Of a stretch of 64,000 nucleotides of DNA, positions 52,283 to 60,876 are shown in pieces; positions within the stretch are counted from its first letter, which is position 1; each line of letters opens with the position of its first letter. Below the pieces are notes generated by a model. The model saw only the letters and a list, made by a program, of their open reading frames with translations, was not told the DNA's origin and did not search any database. This stretch comes from Bradyrhizobium arachidis (lineage in GTDB: Bacteria > Pseudomonadota > Alphaproteobacteria > Rhizobiales > Xanthobacteraceae), in NCBI RefSeq assembly GCF_024758505.1, contig NZ_CP077970.1, positions 558,001 through 622,000 on the forward strand. The letters are read 5' to 3'. Position numbers and translations under genes: made by a program.

Positions 52283-53314
52283 TCACGCCGCGAGAGCGGC
52301 GGGTTCATTGTAACGTTCGTTTCTGGCCATCATCGCCCAGGCCATCCGGGCGAGTTTGTTGGCGAGTGCGATGGCAGCGACCTTGGTGGGGCGCCGGGCC
52401 AACAATCGAGTGAGCCAGGGCCGATGATCGGTGCCATGGATCTTGGCATAGCGGATCACGGCGAGCGCGCCAGCCGTGAACAGGCTGCGCAAATAGCGAT
52501 CCCCTTGTTTGCTGATACTGCCAAGCTTGTCCTTACCCCCACTCGAGTTCTGCTTCGGCACGAGCCCCACCCAGGCCGAGAAGTCCCGTCCCGATCGGAA
52601 AGCCTTGGGATCCGCAATACTGGCGACCAAAGCTGTTGCCAACGCCGGCCCGACGCCGGGGATCGCGTCCAGCCGTTTGCTCGTCGCGCTGGATCGATGC
52701 CAGGCGATGATGCGGCGGTCGAACGCCAGGATCTGGGCCTTCAGTGCCCGCAATTGACTGCCGAGAGCAGCAAGACACGCACGGGCGACCTCGGGCAGCC
52801 GGTCATCGGCTGTATCGGCGACGACTTCCAGCAGTTGCTCGACACCCCTGCGCCCGACAGGGGCGACAATCCCGAACTCGGCGAGATAGGCGCGGATTGA
52901 GTTGATCACGGCAGTCTGCTGACGGATGAAGAGATGGCGGGCTCGGTGAAGCATCAAACAGCTCTGTTGCTCGACCGTCTTGGTCGGCACGAACCGCATG
53001 TTGGGTCTCGTGACCGCCTCGCAAATTGCCTCCGCATCGGTGCTGTCGTTCTTCTGCCGCTTGACGTAGGGCTTCACATAGGCCGGAGGCATCAATCGCA
53101 CCGTATGCCCCAACGCCTGCAGTTCGCGGGACCAATGGTGCGATGACGCGCAAGCCTCGATGCCCACCAGGCAGGGCGGCAGCTTCTGGAAAAATGCCAG
53201 GATGTGCCGGCGCCTCAACTGACGGCGTAGGACCACCTGGCCGGCTGCATCAACGCCGTGCACTTGGAAGACTGACTTCGCGATATCCAGACCGATCGTC
53301 GAAATTGATTGCAT
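52283..53314 (-). CDS. IS110-family transposase, copy 3
   Basis: A 343-aa DEDD transposase identical to the copy 2 product, with all catalytic motifs. Opposing frames inside it are shadows. Its identity to copy 2 places the two insertions, or one duplication, as recent. Confidence 0.92.
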   Translation of the reverse strand: MQSISTIGLDIAKSVFQVHGVDAAGQVVLRRQLRRRHILAFFQKLPPCLVGIEACASSHHWSRELQALGHTVRLMPPAYVKPYVKRQKNDSTDAEAICEAVTRPNMRFVPTKTVEQQSCLMLHRARHLFIRQQTAVINSIRAYLAEFGIVAPVGRRGVEQLLEVVADTADDRLPEVARACLAALGSQLRALKAQILAFDRRIIAWHRSSATSKRLDAIPGVGPALATALVASIADPKAFRSGRDFSAWVGLVPKQNSSGGKDKLGSISKQGDRYLRSLFTAGALAVIRYAKIHGTDHRPWLTRLLARRPTKVAAIALANKLARMAWAMMARNERYNEPAALAA

Positions 53315-53547
53315 TGGCTGCTCCTCCGAATCGTGGGAGCTTCAAAAGGCACCCACTCCTTGGCACTCTCGTGCCGGTGGAGGAGCCGTCCACAGCATCA
53401 CAACCGGACTCATGCAACGCAGCAACGAGTCCCCGAGCGGCTTGCGATGAGAGAACGGCCGTAGCTGGACCATGTCAGGAGGTATATTATGCGAAGGAAT
53501 GGCGCTGTTGAGCCATCCCTGCGACCGGCATCGATGAGAGGGGTGCT

Positions 53548-54501
53548 GTGGAACAATCATCCCCGAGCATATCGATACGACCTCTCGACGTAAGCGACCT
53601 GCCGGAAGCCGGCGCAATCTTGCGTCGTGCATTCGCGGCCCAGTTTGGGATGGCGCCAGATACGTTTTGGACGGATCGGGACTTCGTTACCGGACGTTGG
53701 ATGACAGATCCCTCGCTGGCTTTTGGCGCATGGATGGGAGATCGGTTGATCGGATCGAGCCTGGGAACTAGCTGGGGAAGCTTGGGAATATTCGGCCCGA
53801 TCTCCACACACCCCGACACCTGGAATCACGGGACCGCCAGACTTCTCATCCCGCCGGTGCTCGAACGGTTGAATGCATTGGGAGCTCGGCATCTAGCCTT
53901 CTTCACGTTTGCCGAGAGTACAAAACACATTGCCTTGTATCAGAGGTTTGGCTTCTGGCCGCGGTTTCTCACCGCGATCATGACCCGCTTGGTCGAAGCC
54001 AATGAGATAATGCCAGAAACGACTCGCTATTCGACCGTTGCCGGCGCAGGTCAAGCACATTGGCTTGACGCATGCCGAGCTTTAACGACTGAGGTGCGCG
54101 ACGGATTGGATCTCTCAGCGGAAATACGCACTGCTCACGCGCAGGGACACGGCGACAGCGTCTTTCTTACGGATGGATCACGAATGGAGGCGGTGGCTTT
54201 GTGCGAGTATGGACCGAAGAGCCCCGCAGGGGCCGGTTCATGTTTGATCAGGTTCGGAGCGGTTCGCCCCAGCTCGGAGAGTGAAACGCGCTTCAGTCAA
54301 TTGGTCACTGCCTGCGGAGCACTGGCAGTAGACGAAGGGCTTAAGCAGGTGGTGGCATGTGTAAATGCCAGCCGGCCCAAAACATATCGACATCTCCTGT
54401 CAATGGGCTTCCGTGCCCAACGCAATGGCGTAACTATGCATCGCCCGAATGAGGACGCATACCATCAAACAGCCTCGTACATCCTTGATGATATGCGATA
54501 G
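53548..54501 (+). CDS. GNAT-family acetyltransferase, two-domain
   Basis: A 317-aa protein from a GTG start after GAGAGGGG. The N-terminal half (about 8-150) is a GNAT fold: ISIRPLDVSDLPEAGAILRRAF, a central strand region ending LGIFGPISTHPDTWNHGTARLLIPPVLERL that fills the place of the acetyl-CoA loop, and HIALYQRFGFWPRF. The C-terminal half (about 155-310) looks like a second, degenerate GNAT domain (KTYRHLLSMGFRAQRNGVTM). The substrate is unknown. Confidence 0.82.
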   Translation: MEQSSPSISIRPLDVSDLPEAGAILRRAFAAQFGMAPDTFWTDRDFVTGRWMTDPSLAFGAWMGDRLIGSSLGTSWGSLGIFGPISTHPDTWNHGTARLLIPPVLERLNALGARHLAFFTFAESTKHIALYQRFGFWPRFLTAIMTRLVEANEIMPETTRYSTVAGAGQAHWLDACRALTTEVRDGLDLSAEIRTAHAQGHGDSVFLTDGSRMEAVALCEYGPKSPAGAGSCLIRFGAVRPSSESETRFSQLVTACGALAVDEGLKQVVACVNASRPKTYRHLLSMGFRAQRNGVTMHRPNEDAYHQTASYILDDMR

Positions 54502-54844
54502 TCCGCGCTATGGCGTCCGACAAAGCGACTTTTGATCTGTCGCAGCACTGGCACTAGTTGCTCTGCTGAGAGACGTGCCCGTCTCGAGGTCACAAGCGGT
54601 GGTCGAGGACGACGCGAGGGAAGTCAGGTGTACCCGTGACAGCGCACCTGAGGTGGCCTGTTTGAGCTTCGTTCGCCTTGGAGCTGAGCGATAACGCGGC
54701 TTTGGGAAGCATCATCCCGAAGCGCGCCCTTAACTCGGCTGGATCCGCCCCTGTCTGGCTAAAGAGCGAGGGCGTGGGATCCATACTTGCTTTTACTCTC
54801 GCGTCCACATCGGCTAGACTTTCGTTCGCAGTACGGGGATGACT
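54502..54844. other. Intergenic DNA before the cyclase gene
   Basis: About 340 bp with no supportable gene. GGGG at 54835-54838 is the ribosome-binding site for the cyclase. No dispersed repeat was recognised here. Confidence 0.4.
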
Positions 54845-56617
54845 ATGGACATCCCTCAGATCATGAGACGTTTGGCTGCGATTCTGGCAACGGATGTTGC
54901 CGGCTATAGTCGCCTCATGGCGGCGGACGAGGAAGCGACCCTGCGGACCCTGGACGCGTACTGTCGCACGATATCCGACCTTGTTTCTGAACACGTGGGG
55001 CGCATTTTCGGATCCGCCGGAGACAGCGTGATTGCAGAGTTCAGCAGCCCGGTGCAGGCCGTGCGCGCCGCAGTCGCCATCCAGCGCGCGCTTGCTCGCC
55101 ACAACGCCGATCTCCCGAGCGACCGGAAGATGGAACTTCGAATTGGCATCAATCTCGACGACGTGATGGTGGACAACGACAACCTGTTCGGCGACGGAGT
55201 AAACGTTGCTGCGCGGTTGCAGGGCGTTGCTGACCCCGGCGGAATTTGCATCTCCGGTGTGGTCCGCGATCAGATCGAAGGCAAGCTGAACTTTCCCCTT
55301 ACGCCAATCGGACAACGATCGTTAAAGAACATCAGTCGTCCGGTTTCGGTCTACTCAGTGGACTGGCGGCTCCAGCATCCGGCGGCCACGGGCGTTTTAG
55401 CCGGCGAGCTCGCGCTGCCAGACAAGCCATCGATTGCGGTGCTGCCGTTCTCCAACATGAGCAGCGATTCCGAGCAGGAGTACTTCGCGGAAGGCATTAC
55501 AGAAGATATCATTACCGCTCTGTCACACCACCGATGGTTCTTTGTCATCGCGCGAAATTCGAGCTTCGCCTACAAGGGGCGGACCGTCGACGTAAAGCAG
55601 ACCGCTCGCGAGCTTGGCGTGCGATATGTTCTCGAAGGGAGCGTAAGACGGGCCGGTCAGCGGGTGCGGATCTCAAGCCAGCTGATCGAAGCGGAAACCG
55701 GAAACCACCTCTGGGCCGAGCGGTTCGACCGCGACCTGGCCGACATTTTTGCCATCCAGGACGAGATCACACAGAGCGTGGTCGGCGCGATCGAACCCGA
55801 GATGCTTCTCATGGAAGGGAAGCGGGCCTGTCGCAAGAGCATCGGCAATTTGGACGCGTTCGACTGCTGCATGCGCGCGATGTGGCATTTCTCGCAACTC
55901 GCTCCCGAGCACCACGAGCAAGCCATAGCCCTGCTGCGACAGGCGATAAAGGTTGACCCGAACCTCGCCCAGGCACACATGATGCTCGCACGGACACTGG
56001 TCGGCCGGATCATGTACGGTTGGAGCAGCGATCTCACAAACGACGCATCTGAGGCTCATACGGCTGCGGCGCGCTCGGTTGCGATCGATGACCGCGATCC
56101 CTACTGCCACTACGCGTTGTGCTGGACGAGTTTGGTGATGCGAATGCATGCGCAGGCGCTTTCGGAGGCGCAGCGCTCGATCGACCTCAACCCGAATTTC
56201 GCGCTCGGGTTCTTCGTCCTTGGCGTAGTTCGGATCCATATCGGACACTTCAGAGAAGCTCTTGACGCTTTGCGACGTTTCCTTCGTCTGAACCCGAATG
56301 ATCCTCAAGCCCGTGCCTTTCTCAGCTACGTAGCGCTGGCACATTACCATCAAGAGAACTACGAGGAGGCAGCACATTTTTGCGAGTTGGCGGTCAGTGC
56401 GCGCCGCCCTTACATTGGTCTCCGAACTCTCGTGGCAAGCCTGGGTCAACTTGGACGCGTTGAGGAAGCGCGCCATTTGCTAAACGAGTTAATCTCCCGA
56501 CAGCCGATAGATCCCCAGCAGCTGTTCGACATTACAACCCCCTACCTTGACGAGAAGTATCGGGAGCACCTCGCAGACGGCTTGCTTCGCGCAGGCGTGA
56601 CCAACTTGCGGCAATAG
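54845..56617 (+). CDS. Class III adenylate/guanylate cyclase with TolB-like and TPR regions
   Basis: A 590-aa protein. Residues about 8-175 form a class III cyclase homology domain: ILATDVAGYSRLMAADEEAT (metal Asp), RIFGSAGDSVIAEFSSPVQA (second Asp), ELRIGINLDDVMVDNDNLFGDGVNVAARLQ in pieces. A TolB N-like domain (SIAVLPFSNMSSDSEQEYFAEGITEDI) and at least five TPRs follow. No membrane helix is seen. The start at 54845 fits the GGGG spacing better than 54839. It resembles the 31.7-kb regulator in its C-terminal parts. It stands alone. Confidence 0.88.
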   Translation: MDIPQIMRRLAAILATDVAGYSRLMAADEEATLRTLDAYCRTISDLVSEHVGRIFGSAGDSVIAEFSSPVQAVRAAVAIQRALARHNADLPSDRKMELRIGINLDDVMVDNDNLFGDGVNVAARLQGVADPGGICISGVVRDQIEGKLNFPLTPIGQRSLKNISRPVSVYSVDWRLQHPAATGVLAGELALPDKPSIAVLPFSNMSSDSEQEYFAEGITEDIITALSHHRWFFVIARNSSFAYKGRTVDVKQTARELGVRYVLEGSVRRAGQRVRISSQLIEAETGNHLWAERFDRDLADIFAIQDEITQSVVGAIEPEMLLMEGKRACRKSIGNLDAFDCCMRAMWHFSQLAPEHHEQAIALLRQAIKVDPNLAQAHMMLARTLVGRIMYGWSSDLTNDASEAHTAAARSVAIDDRDPYCHYALCWTSLVMRMHAQALSEAQRSIDLNPNFALGFFVLGVVRIHIGHFREALDALRRFLRLNPNDPQARAFLSYVALAHYHQENYEEAAHFCELAVSARRPYIGLRTLVASLGQLGRVEEARHLLNELISRQPIDPQQLFDITTPYLDEKYREHLADGLLRAGVTNLRQ

Positions 56618-57160
56618 GCATTGGTGGAATGGCTGGTCGAACCCCGCAACAGCTCTCTGCCACGCGAAGCAGTGGCTCTGAACCGTTTGCTCTGCCAAGG
56701 GGACTCCATCGGTAGGCCGAAGTCGCCTAAGGGTCACAAGGTGCCCTATTCGACGTGTCCGGCCTTGGAACAAAGCGGATCTGGTGCAAACGTGCTTAAG
56801 CCGCCTGTGCACTCCCACGTTCGCCGGCAGTCGGCCAATGGCCGGCTTCTTCCATAACTATGAATACGCGAACGACGCTGCGCTGAGTCTCCGCGATCAC
56901 GCGATCGGGGGCTCGGTCGCTGACTGAGTTATCCTATAGAAACGCACCTGCGAATGATGCCCCGTACGCGGGCGGAAGCAGACGTGTTAGCAACCTTCAA
57001 AGCTCGCCTTTTGACCCATCTCCGACATCGCCCCTCCGGCCGCCAGCCATTCGCATGCCCTGATACATGAGCCCGCCCTCGGCGAGCTAATCGTCACAGC
57101 CGTCCTACAAAGTGCTGGGCCGCCATAGGCGTGTTTCCCACTATCTTGAGCCTGGACGAG
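56618..57160. repeat. Repeat-rich intergenic DNA
   Basis: Contains CTTCTTCCATAACTATGAAT (from 56846), a CGAATGATGCCCCGTACGCG block at about 56951 continuing to CTTTTGACCCATCTCCGACA, shared with 31.68 kb and 36.48 kb, and GTGCTGGGCCGCC at about 57112 shared with 36.57 kb. These are decayed copies of the same intergenic unit. No gene is supported. Confidence 0.5.
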
Positions 57161-57649
57161 TCATCTGCGGAATAGTCCGGCCACGCCCCCCACTACGTTG
57201 TGCACCGCGCCGCCGATTGCGCCGATCGGACCGCCGACACCACGCGAATAGGGAGCACGGCTCCCAGCGCGACGACGGTCTTGATGGTCAGATTTGGCAG
57301 CCTCCGTCGCGGCGTCCATTAGTACCTTGTGCTCGGCGGCGTTGAGGAAGCCAGTCGTAGGGTAGCCGTGCTCCTCCTGCCAGCGCGCGATGACAGCGCG
57401 AGTCGATTCGTCGAACTTCCCATTGACCTTGGTGTCGAACCCGAGCCTGGTTAGCCCATGTTGCACTTCACGACGCTTTGCCTTGGTGAGGCCGATCTGA
57501 TCCTCGGTCTCCTGAGTCGCTTCGTCGGTAGCGATCGCCGCATCGGCGGGTGCCAACGTTTCGCGGGGCGTGCTGCTCAGACCAGCCTTGGCAACGTGCG
57601 CGCTGTCGACGATCGCTAGGATGGACAATACTAGGATCAAGGCGCGCAT
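57161..57649 (-). CDS. Exported peptidoglycan-binding-domain protein
   Basis: A 162-aa protein with a signal peptide (1-22, ending AKA), a low-complexity Thr/Ala/Glu stretch, and a PG_binding_1 domain (about 56-108: RREVQHGLTRLGFDTKVNGKFDESTRAVIARWQEEHGYPTTGFL in pieces). The Gly/Val-rich C-terminus may sit in or near a membrane. It likely binds the cell wall. No catalytic domain is present. Confidence 0.82.
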   Translation of the reverse strand: MRALILVLSILAIVDSAHVAKAGLSSTPRETLAPADAAIATDEATQETEDQIGLTKAKRREVQHGLTRLGFDTKVNGKFDESTRAVIARWQEEHGYPTTGFLNAAEHKVLMDAATEAAKSDHQDRRRAGSRAPYSRGVGGPIGAIGGAVHNVVGGVAGLFRR

Positions 57650-58214
57650 GGCCTTTCCTCGCCCTCAAGTCTGCCGATGAAAATAAAGCTACATCGCGCC
57701 GCCCTGAACTATCAACATCCGGCGGCGCCACTCCGCTTCGTCGTGGGGTAACTGTTGCCCGTGGCACACGGTTCCCTAGCCTCGCGCCGAATGTTACGCC
57801 GCATTGCACGCGGGGCATGGGATCGGAGCACCGCCTTGGGCGTTTGGCGAAAGATCGTCTGGAGACAAAAGGGCTTCTGCGGGCGACGGATTCTGCAGTC
57901 GGCCTCGACCGACTGCCTTGAGCGCTTGTCCTTTTCACCGACAAGGTGATCGAACAAGGATGCTGCTTGCTACGGTGCATGAGTCTGCCCTGGCTCCAAG
58001 GCGAAGTCGGCCGGTGGCTCGCTGAAGTCGGCTGTCACGAGTCAAGCGGACTCATTTGCCAGATCTTCGACCGGCGCTTTTGACCCCAAGCGGACTTCGT
58101 CATAGGCCGCCTCGGAGGCCGACTCCGCTCGCATCTCGCCGTCTGCGTTTGGAACCGAAACCTTTTCTAGCCTGAATGATTTACTCCCGGGGCTTCGCAA
58201 GATGCGAGGCATTC
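57650..58214. other. Intergenic DNA with a substrate-binding-gene remnant
   Basis: No intact gene is seen. At about 57943-57990 lies CGACAAGGTGATCGAACAAG followed by TGCTTGCTACGGTGCATGAG, a decayed copy of the stop region of PF04392-type genes. TTTTGACCCCAAGCGGACTT at about 58078 is one more dispersed repeat. Confidence 0.5.
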
Positions 58215-58316
58215 ATGAACCCTCTCTCGGCGAGCGACTTGTTTCTTACGGTCGCGATCATGAGCGTCACTTTCCTGACCGAAATCGCTCTCTTCATCTT
58301 GATCGGAATGATCTGA
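58215..58316 (+). CDS. Possible 33-aa single-span membrane protein
   Basis: MNPLSASDLFLTVAIMSVTF then LTEIALFILIGMI: almost the whole chain is one hydrophobic helix. GAGG precedes the ATG by about 5 nt. Small proteins like this are often missed. No homologue is known to me. It converges with the 69-aa gene at 58360. Confidence 0.4.
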   Translation: MNPLSASDLFLTVAIMSVTFLTEIALFILIGMI

Positions 58317-58359
58317 AAGAATCCCGCTGTTCTGGGCAGCGCGCAGCCGATGCGAAGGC

Positions 58360-58569
58360 CTAGTTCTCCGTGAACTTGATGGTTGAGACTGGCCATCTTC
58401 CGTCATGATCTTTGATCGAAATCCGAAGCCCGTGCAAATCATCCAGCCAAACGTTCTCGACCGTGCCCGCCTTTCCGTCGGTAAGGACGACGGCTTTGCC
58501 GATCAATTCGGATTGCGCCGCACCGTACTCATTCAAAATATTTGAGGCACGGTGCTTCACCGATGGCAT
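58360..58569 (-). CDS. Hypothetical 69-aa PRC-barrel-like protein
   Basis: A small soluble protein. SELIGKAVVLTDGKAGTVEN followed by VWLDDLHGLRISI resembles half of a PRC-barrel strand order, but the match is weak. GGAGG lies before the ATG. It may belong to the general stress set of small proteins. Confidence 0.6.
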   Translation of the reverse strand: MPSVKHRASNILNEYGAAQSELIGKAVVLTDGKAGTVENVWLDDLHGLRISIKDHDGRWPVSTIKFTEN

Positions 58570-58616
58570 TGCGCCTCCACATTCGGCCGAGGCGTCCGCG
58601 CTGTTCTAGGGGCGGC

Positions 58617-58817
58617 TCAACGGCGACGTTTGTCCCAGCGCTCAGCACTGGGAATGATTGATGGCGACTGCTCTTCCAATTCGCGGAGACGGCCGATTTG
58701 CGCTCTGAGGCTCCCCGGTAATTCCGGCTCTTCTTTCAGGAACGCGTGCAGCCTTTCTCCAATTTCTTGAACGATTGCTCGGCTGTGCTTGGGATCTAGG
58801 TCAATGCGGTTGCGCAT
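58617..58817 (-). CDS. Hypothetical 66-aa helical protein
   Basis: A small charged protein (SRAIVQEIGERLHAFLKEEPELPGSLRAQIGRLRELEEQ in pieces), mostly helical. GAGG precedes the ATG by 6 nt. No domain is recognised. It is 47 bp upstream of the 69-aa gene on the same strand and likely cotranscribed. Confidence 0.55.
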   Translation of the reverse strand: MRNRIDLDPKHSRAIVQEIGERLHAFLKEEPELPGSLRAQIGRLRELEEQSPSIIPSAERWDKRRR

Positions 58818-59160
58818 AAGAAGCCTCGTTCGGGTAAGAAAGCGCCAGCGTCCACTCCTCCCGCAGCTCTCCAGCTTGCGAGCACGGCTGGCAATTTTGG
58901 AATGGAACCGGAGACCGCCGCTTTTGGCTATCTGCGCGAGCGCTTGTTTTTGAAAACAGCGGGCCCTGCAGTGAGGAACCTTTGGCTATCCGCGACATGC
59001 GCCGTGTAGTTAACGGCGAGCGACGGTCTCGTATTTCTAAAGTTTTGGCAGGAGCTTCCGTTCCAAATCTTTGGCCGCGCCGCCGCTTCGGTTTGACGAG
59101 GATGCCTTTTGGACGGCACGCAAGCAGGCGTTCCAAGGGCTAGGGTCGAACAGCGCTCTC
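58818..59160. other. Intergenic DNA, no gene supported
   Basis: About 340 bp between divergent small genes. It should contain their promoters. Frames here lack ribosome-binding sites. Confidence 0.4.
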
Positions 59161-59186
59161 GGAACCATTTCTCGGCGTATCCGGTT
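59161..59186 (+). promoter_or_regulatory. EcfG-like promoter candidate for the 58-aa secreted protein
   Basis: GGAAC at 59161-59165, a 17-nt spacer and GGTT at 59183-59186 resemble GGAAC-N16/17-CGTT with one mismatch. The ATG at 59216 lies 30 bp downstream. Same spacing as the candidate at 7674. Confidence 0.35.
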
Positions 59187-59215
59187 AGTTCGTGGGATCG
59201 ATGGAGGAATTCGCT

Positions 59216-59392
59216 ATGAGGATCGAATATCATGCTGCAATTGCGATAGTGGCTTTTGCCGCTGGTGCTGGACTGGCGGTCCATTCTGTCGGCTCGCTGC
59301 CGCCCGAAAAGCAGTCCACGCCTGCCGCCGCCCAAATGGCCACCCTGTTGGCTGAGTCCGTGGATCCGTTTTTGCATCGGTCCGGTGGCTAA
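59216..59392 (+). CDS. Hypothetical 58-aa protein with an N-terminal membrane/signal segment
   Basis: MRIEYHAAIAIVAFAAGAGL is a hydrophobic signal or anchor; the remaining about 36 residues are polar. GGAGG lies 8 nt before the ATG at 59216. It is preceded by an EcfG-like promoter. The function is unknown. Confidence 0.55.
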   Translation: MRIEYHAAIAIVAFAAGAGLAVHSVGSLPPEKQSTPAAAQMATLLAESVDPFLHRSGG

Positions 59393-59777
59393 CGGCCGGC
59401 GCAACTCCAAAACGCATTGGCGGCGTTACCTAAGTCAGGGGGCACGTCTCGTCCGGTATCTCCGATATTGGCCCGAACCCGCCGATCTGGGCGGGGAGCA
59501 AATCGGCAGCTATCAGCGGTACAGCGGACGCGGCGCTAACACATTCGGGAAGGCAGCACGTGACCCAAAACAGACGTCGTTTCGCTTCATTCAAAGTTGA
59601 AGTGGCTTGAAAAGTAGATCTGTGCGGCTCATGCAACCGTTGTCTAGAGAAGAGACGACGAAACGAGGGGCGAGGTAATGCGACCCGCCATTGTGGGCGC
59701 GGTCTTGGCGCTGGCGACGCTTGATGGCCGTGTCGAGCTCGACAACAACGTGGGCCCTGATGATCGAGGGTAGATTT
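59393..59777. other. Intergenic DNA, no gene supported
   Basis: About 385 bp between convergent genes. A frame near 59691 (MWARSWRWRRLMAVSSSTTT) has poor composition and no convincing ribosome-binding site. No terminator with a T-run is visible. Confidence 0.4.
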
Positions 59778-60365
59778 TCAAAGCGTGTCCGGCGTCTTCA
59801 ATTCGTGCCTGACCTGTTCCTCTTTGAGCTGGCGCTCGGCCTCCTGCCAGAACTCGTCCCGACGTCCTTCAGGCCTGCCGGACTCTTCCCAAAGCTTGTA
59901 GGCACGCGCGCGGATATCATCGTCATAGACGTGAGCCATGCGAACCTCCCGATGAAGCACGGCCTCGCCGTGGGGGGCTGGTGGGGTTAGAGCCAAAGGC
60001 CGTGCAGGCCGGCTGTCGGCGGGAAATCCGGCCTGCGGATTCAAGTCGTCGGATCGACGACGGTTCCAAATCCCTGGTGCCGTGTGCGTTGAAGTCTGGT
60101 CGTTGCCCGTCCACTCCCTTTCAGCACGCAACCAGAACTCCAGATCACGTCCTTCCGGCCGGCCCGCTTCCAGCCACAGCACAAAGGCACGGCTGCAAGT
60201 TTCCTCGCGCTGAATTGACACCTGCAACTCATCGAGCCTGCCCTTGATCACCTTCGCGAAGCTTTCGAGCCGCTCCACGGTGGCAACGTCGCAAATCAAC
60301 GGGATCATGCGATTAGCCAGTTCGAGCTGATGTTGCAGCCTCTGAAGTTCGCCCCGGTGGTCCAC
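59778..60365 (-). CDS. Protein with two DUF2934 domains, possible internal start
   Basis: From a GTG at 60365 (after GGAG) an uninterrupted 195-aa frame holds two DUF2934 units: SRAFVLWLEAGRPEGRDLEFWLRAERE (about 60-87) and RARAYKLWEESGRPEGRRDEFWQEAERQL (about 153-181). A second start, ATG 59939, has an excellent GGGAGG and would give a 53-aa single-domain protein. The linker is Pro/Ala-rich and looks like former intergenic DNA. It is therefore either a fusion or two overlapping products. DUF2934 function is unknown. Confidence 0.65.
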   Translation of the reverse strand: MDHRGELQRLQHQLELANRMIPLICDVATVERLESFAKVIKGRLDELQVSIQREETCSRAFVLWLEAGRPEGRDLEFWLRAEREWTGNDQTSTHTAPGIWNRRRSDDLNPQAGFPADSRPARPLALTPPAPHGEAVLHREVRMAHVYDDDIRARAYKLWEESGRPEGRRDEFWQEAERQLKEEQVRHELKTPDTL

Positions 60366-60802
60366 GATGTTGCTCCGATTGGCTATATGACGCCGGGGCC
60401 CGCGGAATGTTCGATCAGCACGGCCGTCCTTGCGTAGTTCGCAAGTCCATCGGAAAACAATTCGGGAGGAGCAAACCTCCGGCCATCCGGCCACCAATGC
60501 TCAGCCTCGACCTGCATCGTGCAGATCGGAGAATGGGACTGGAGATACAGCTTCGGCGTCAGAGACGGCCGATTTCTTGTCCGCCTGCCTGAGGATCGCC
60601 GCCAGACAAATCATTGGCGCATTGCGATCAGAATGCATGATAACGCCTTCCGCGAATCGGCCTATTCAGTGGCCAGGCATCTACCGCGATGGTGCCCTCT
60701 CGTCCGGCAAGCGATCTGATTGTTCGGATTGGCTACACGTCCGATCGGTAGATCAGGCTCCAGCCAATCAAACCTTGTAACATATTGAAAATAAACGGCT
60801 TT
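60366..60802. other. Intergenic DNA, no gene supported
   Basis: About 440 bp upstream of the glycosyltransferase region. Open frames have no ribosome-binding site or family match. It may contain the promoter of the DUF2934 gene. Confidence 0.4.
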
Positions 60803-60876
60803 GGAGGTGGTGCGCCCGGCGGTGTTTCCGAGCGGCTTGCGGAGAAGGTTCGAACCTGGTTTCTCTCCCTCCGCCA
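60803..60876 (+). other. Possible degenerate tRNA-Ser-like remnant
   Basis: The stretch begins GGAGGTGG, contains TCCGAGCGGCTT (D-arm-like), GGTTCGAACC (T-loop-like) and ends CCCTCCGCCA (acceptor-like with CCA). The anticodon and variable arms are absent and the T-arm loop is too long, so it cannot be a working tRNA. Chance or a recombination scar are both possible. Confidence 0.28.

Larger units (their letters stand above)
52014..53400 (-). mobile_element. IS110-family (IS1111 group) insertion sequence, copy 3
   Basis: Inverted orientation relative to copies 1 and 2. Inverted repeats lie at 52017-52029 and 53382-53394. Read in element orientation, the left flank is GCATGAGTCCGGTTG and the right flank is GGCCCCAAAGG, again the common target. 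The transposase equals copy 2. Confidence 0.88.

Noticed and set aside
52223..52900. 225-codon frames opposite the transposases (also at 43501 and 47084)
   Set aside because: They are the same antisense shadow in all three IS copies; the transposase frame carries all motifs.
46584..53400. Composite transposon carrying Ku
   Set aside because: IS110/IS1111 elements do not normally mobilise flanked DNA as a composite, and no target-site evidence for the whole 6.8-kb unit is seen.
60803..60876. Functional tRNA-Ser gene
   Set aside because: No anticodon arm or variable arm, and the T-arm cannot form with a 7-nt loop.
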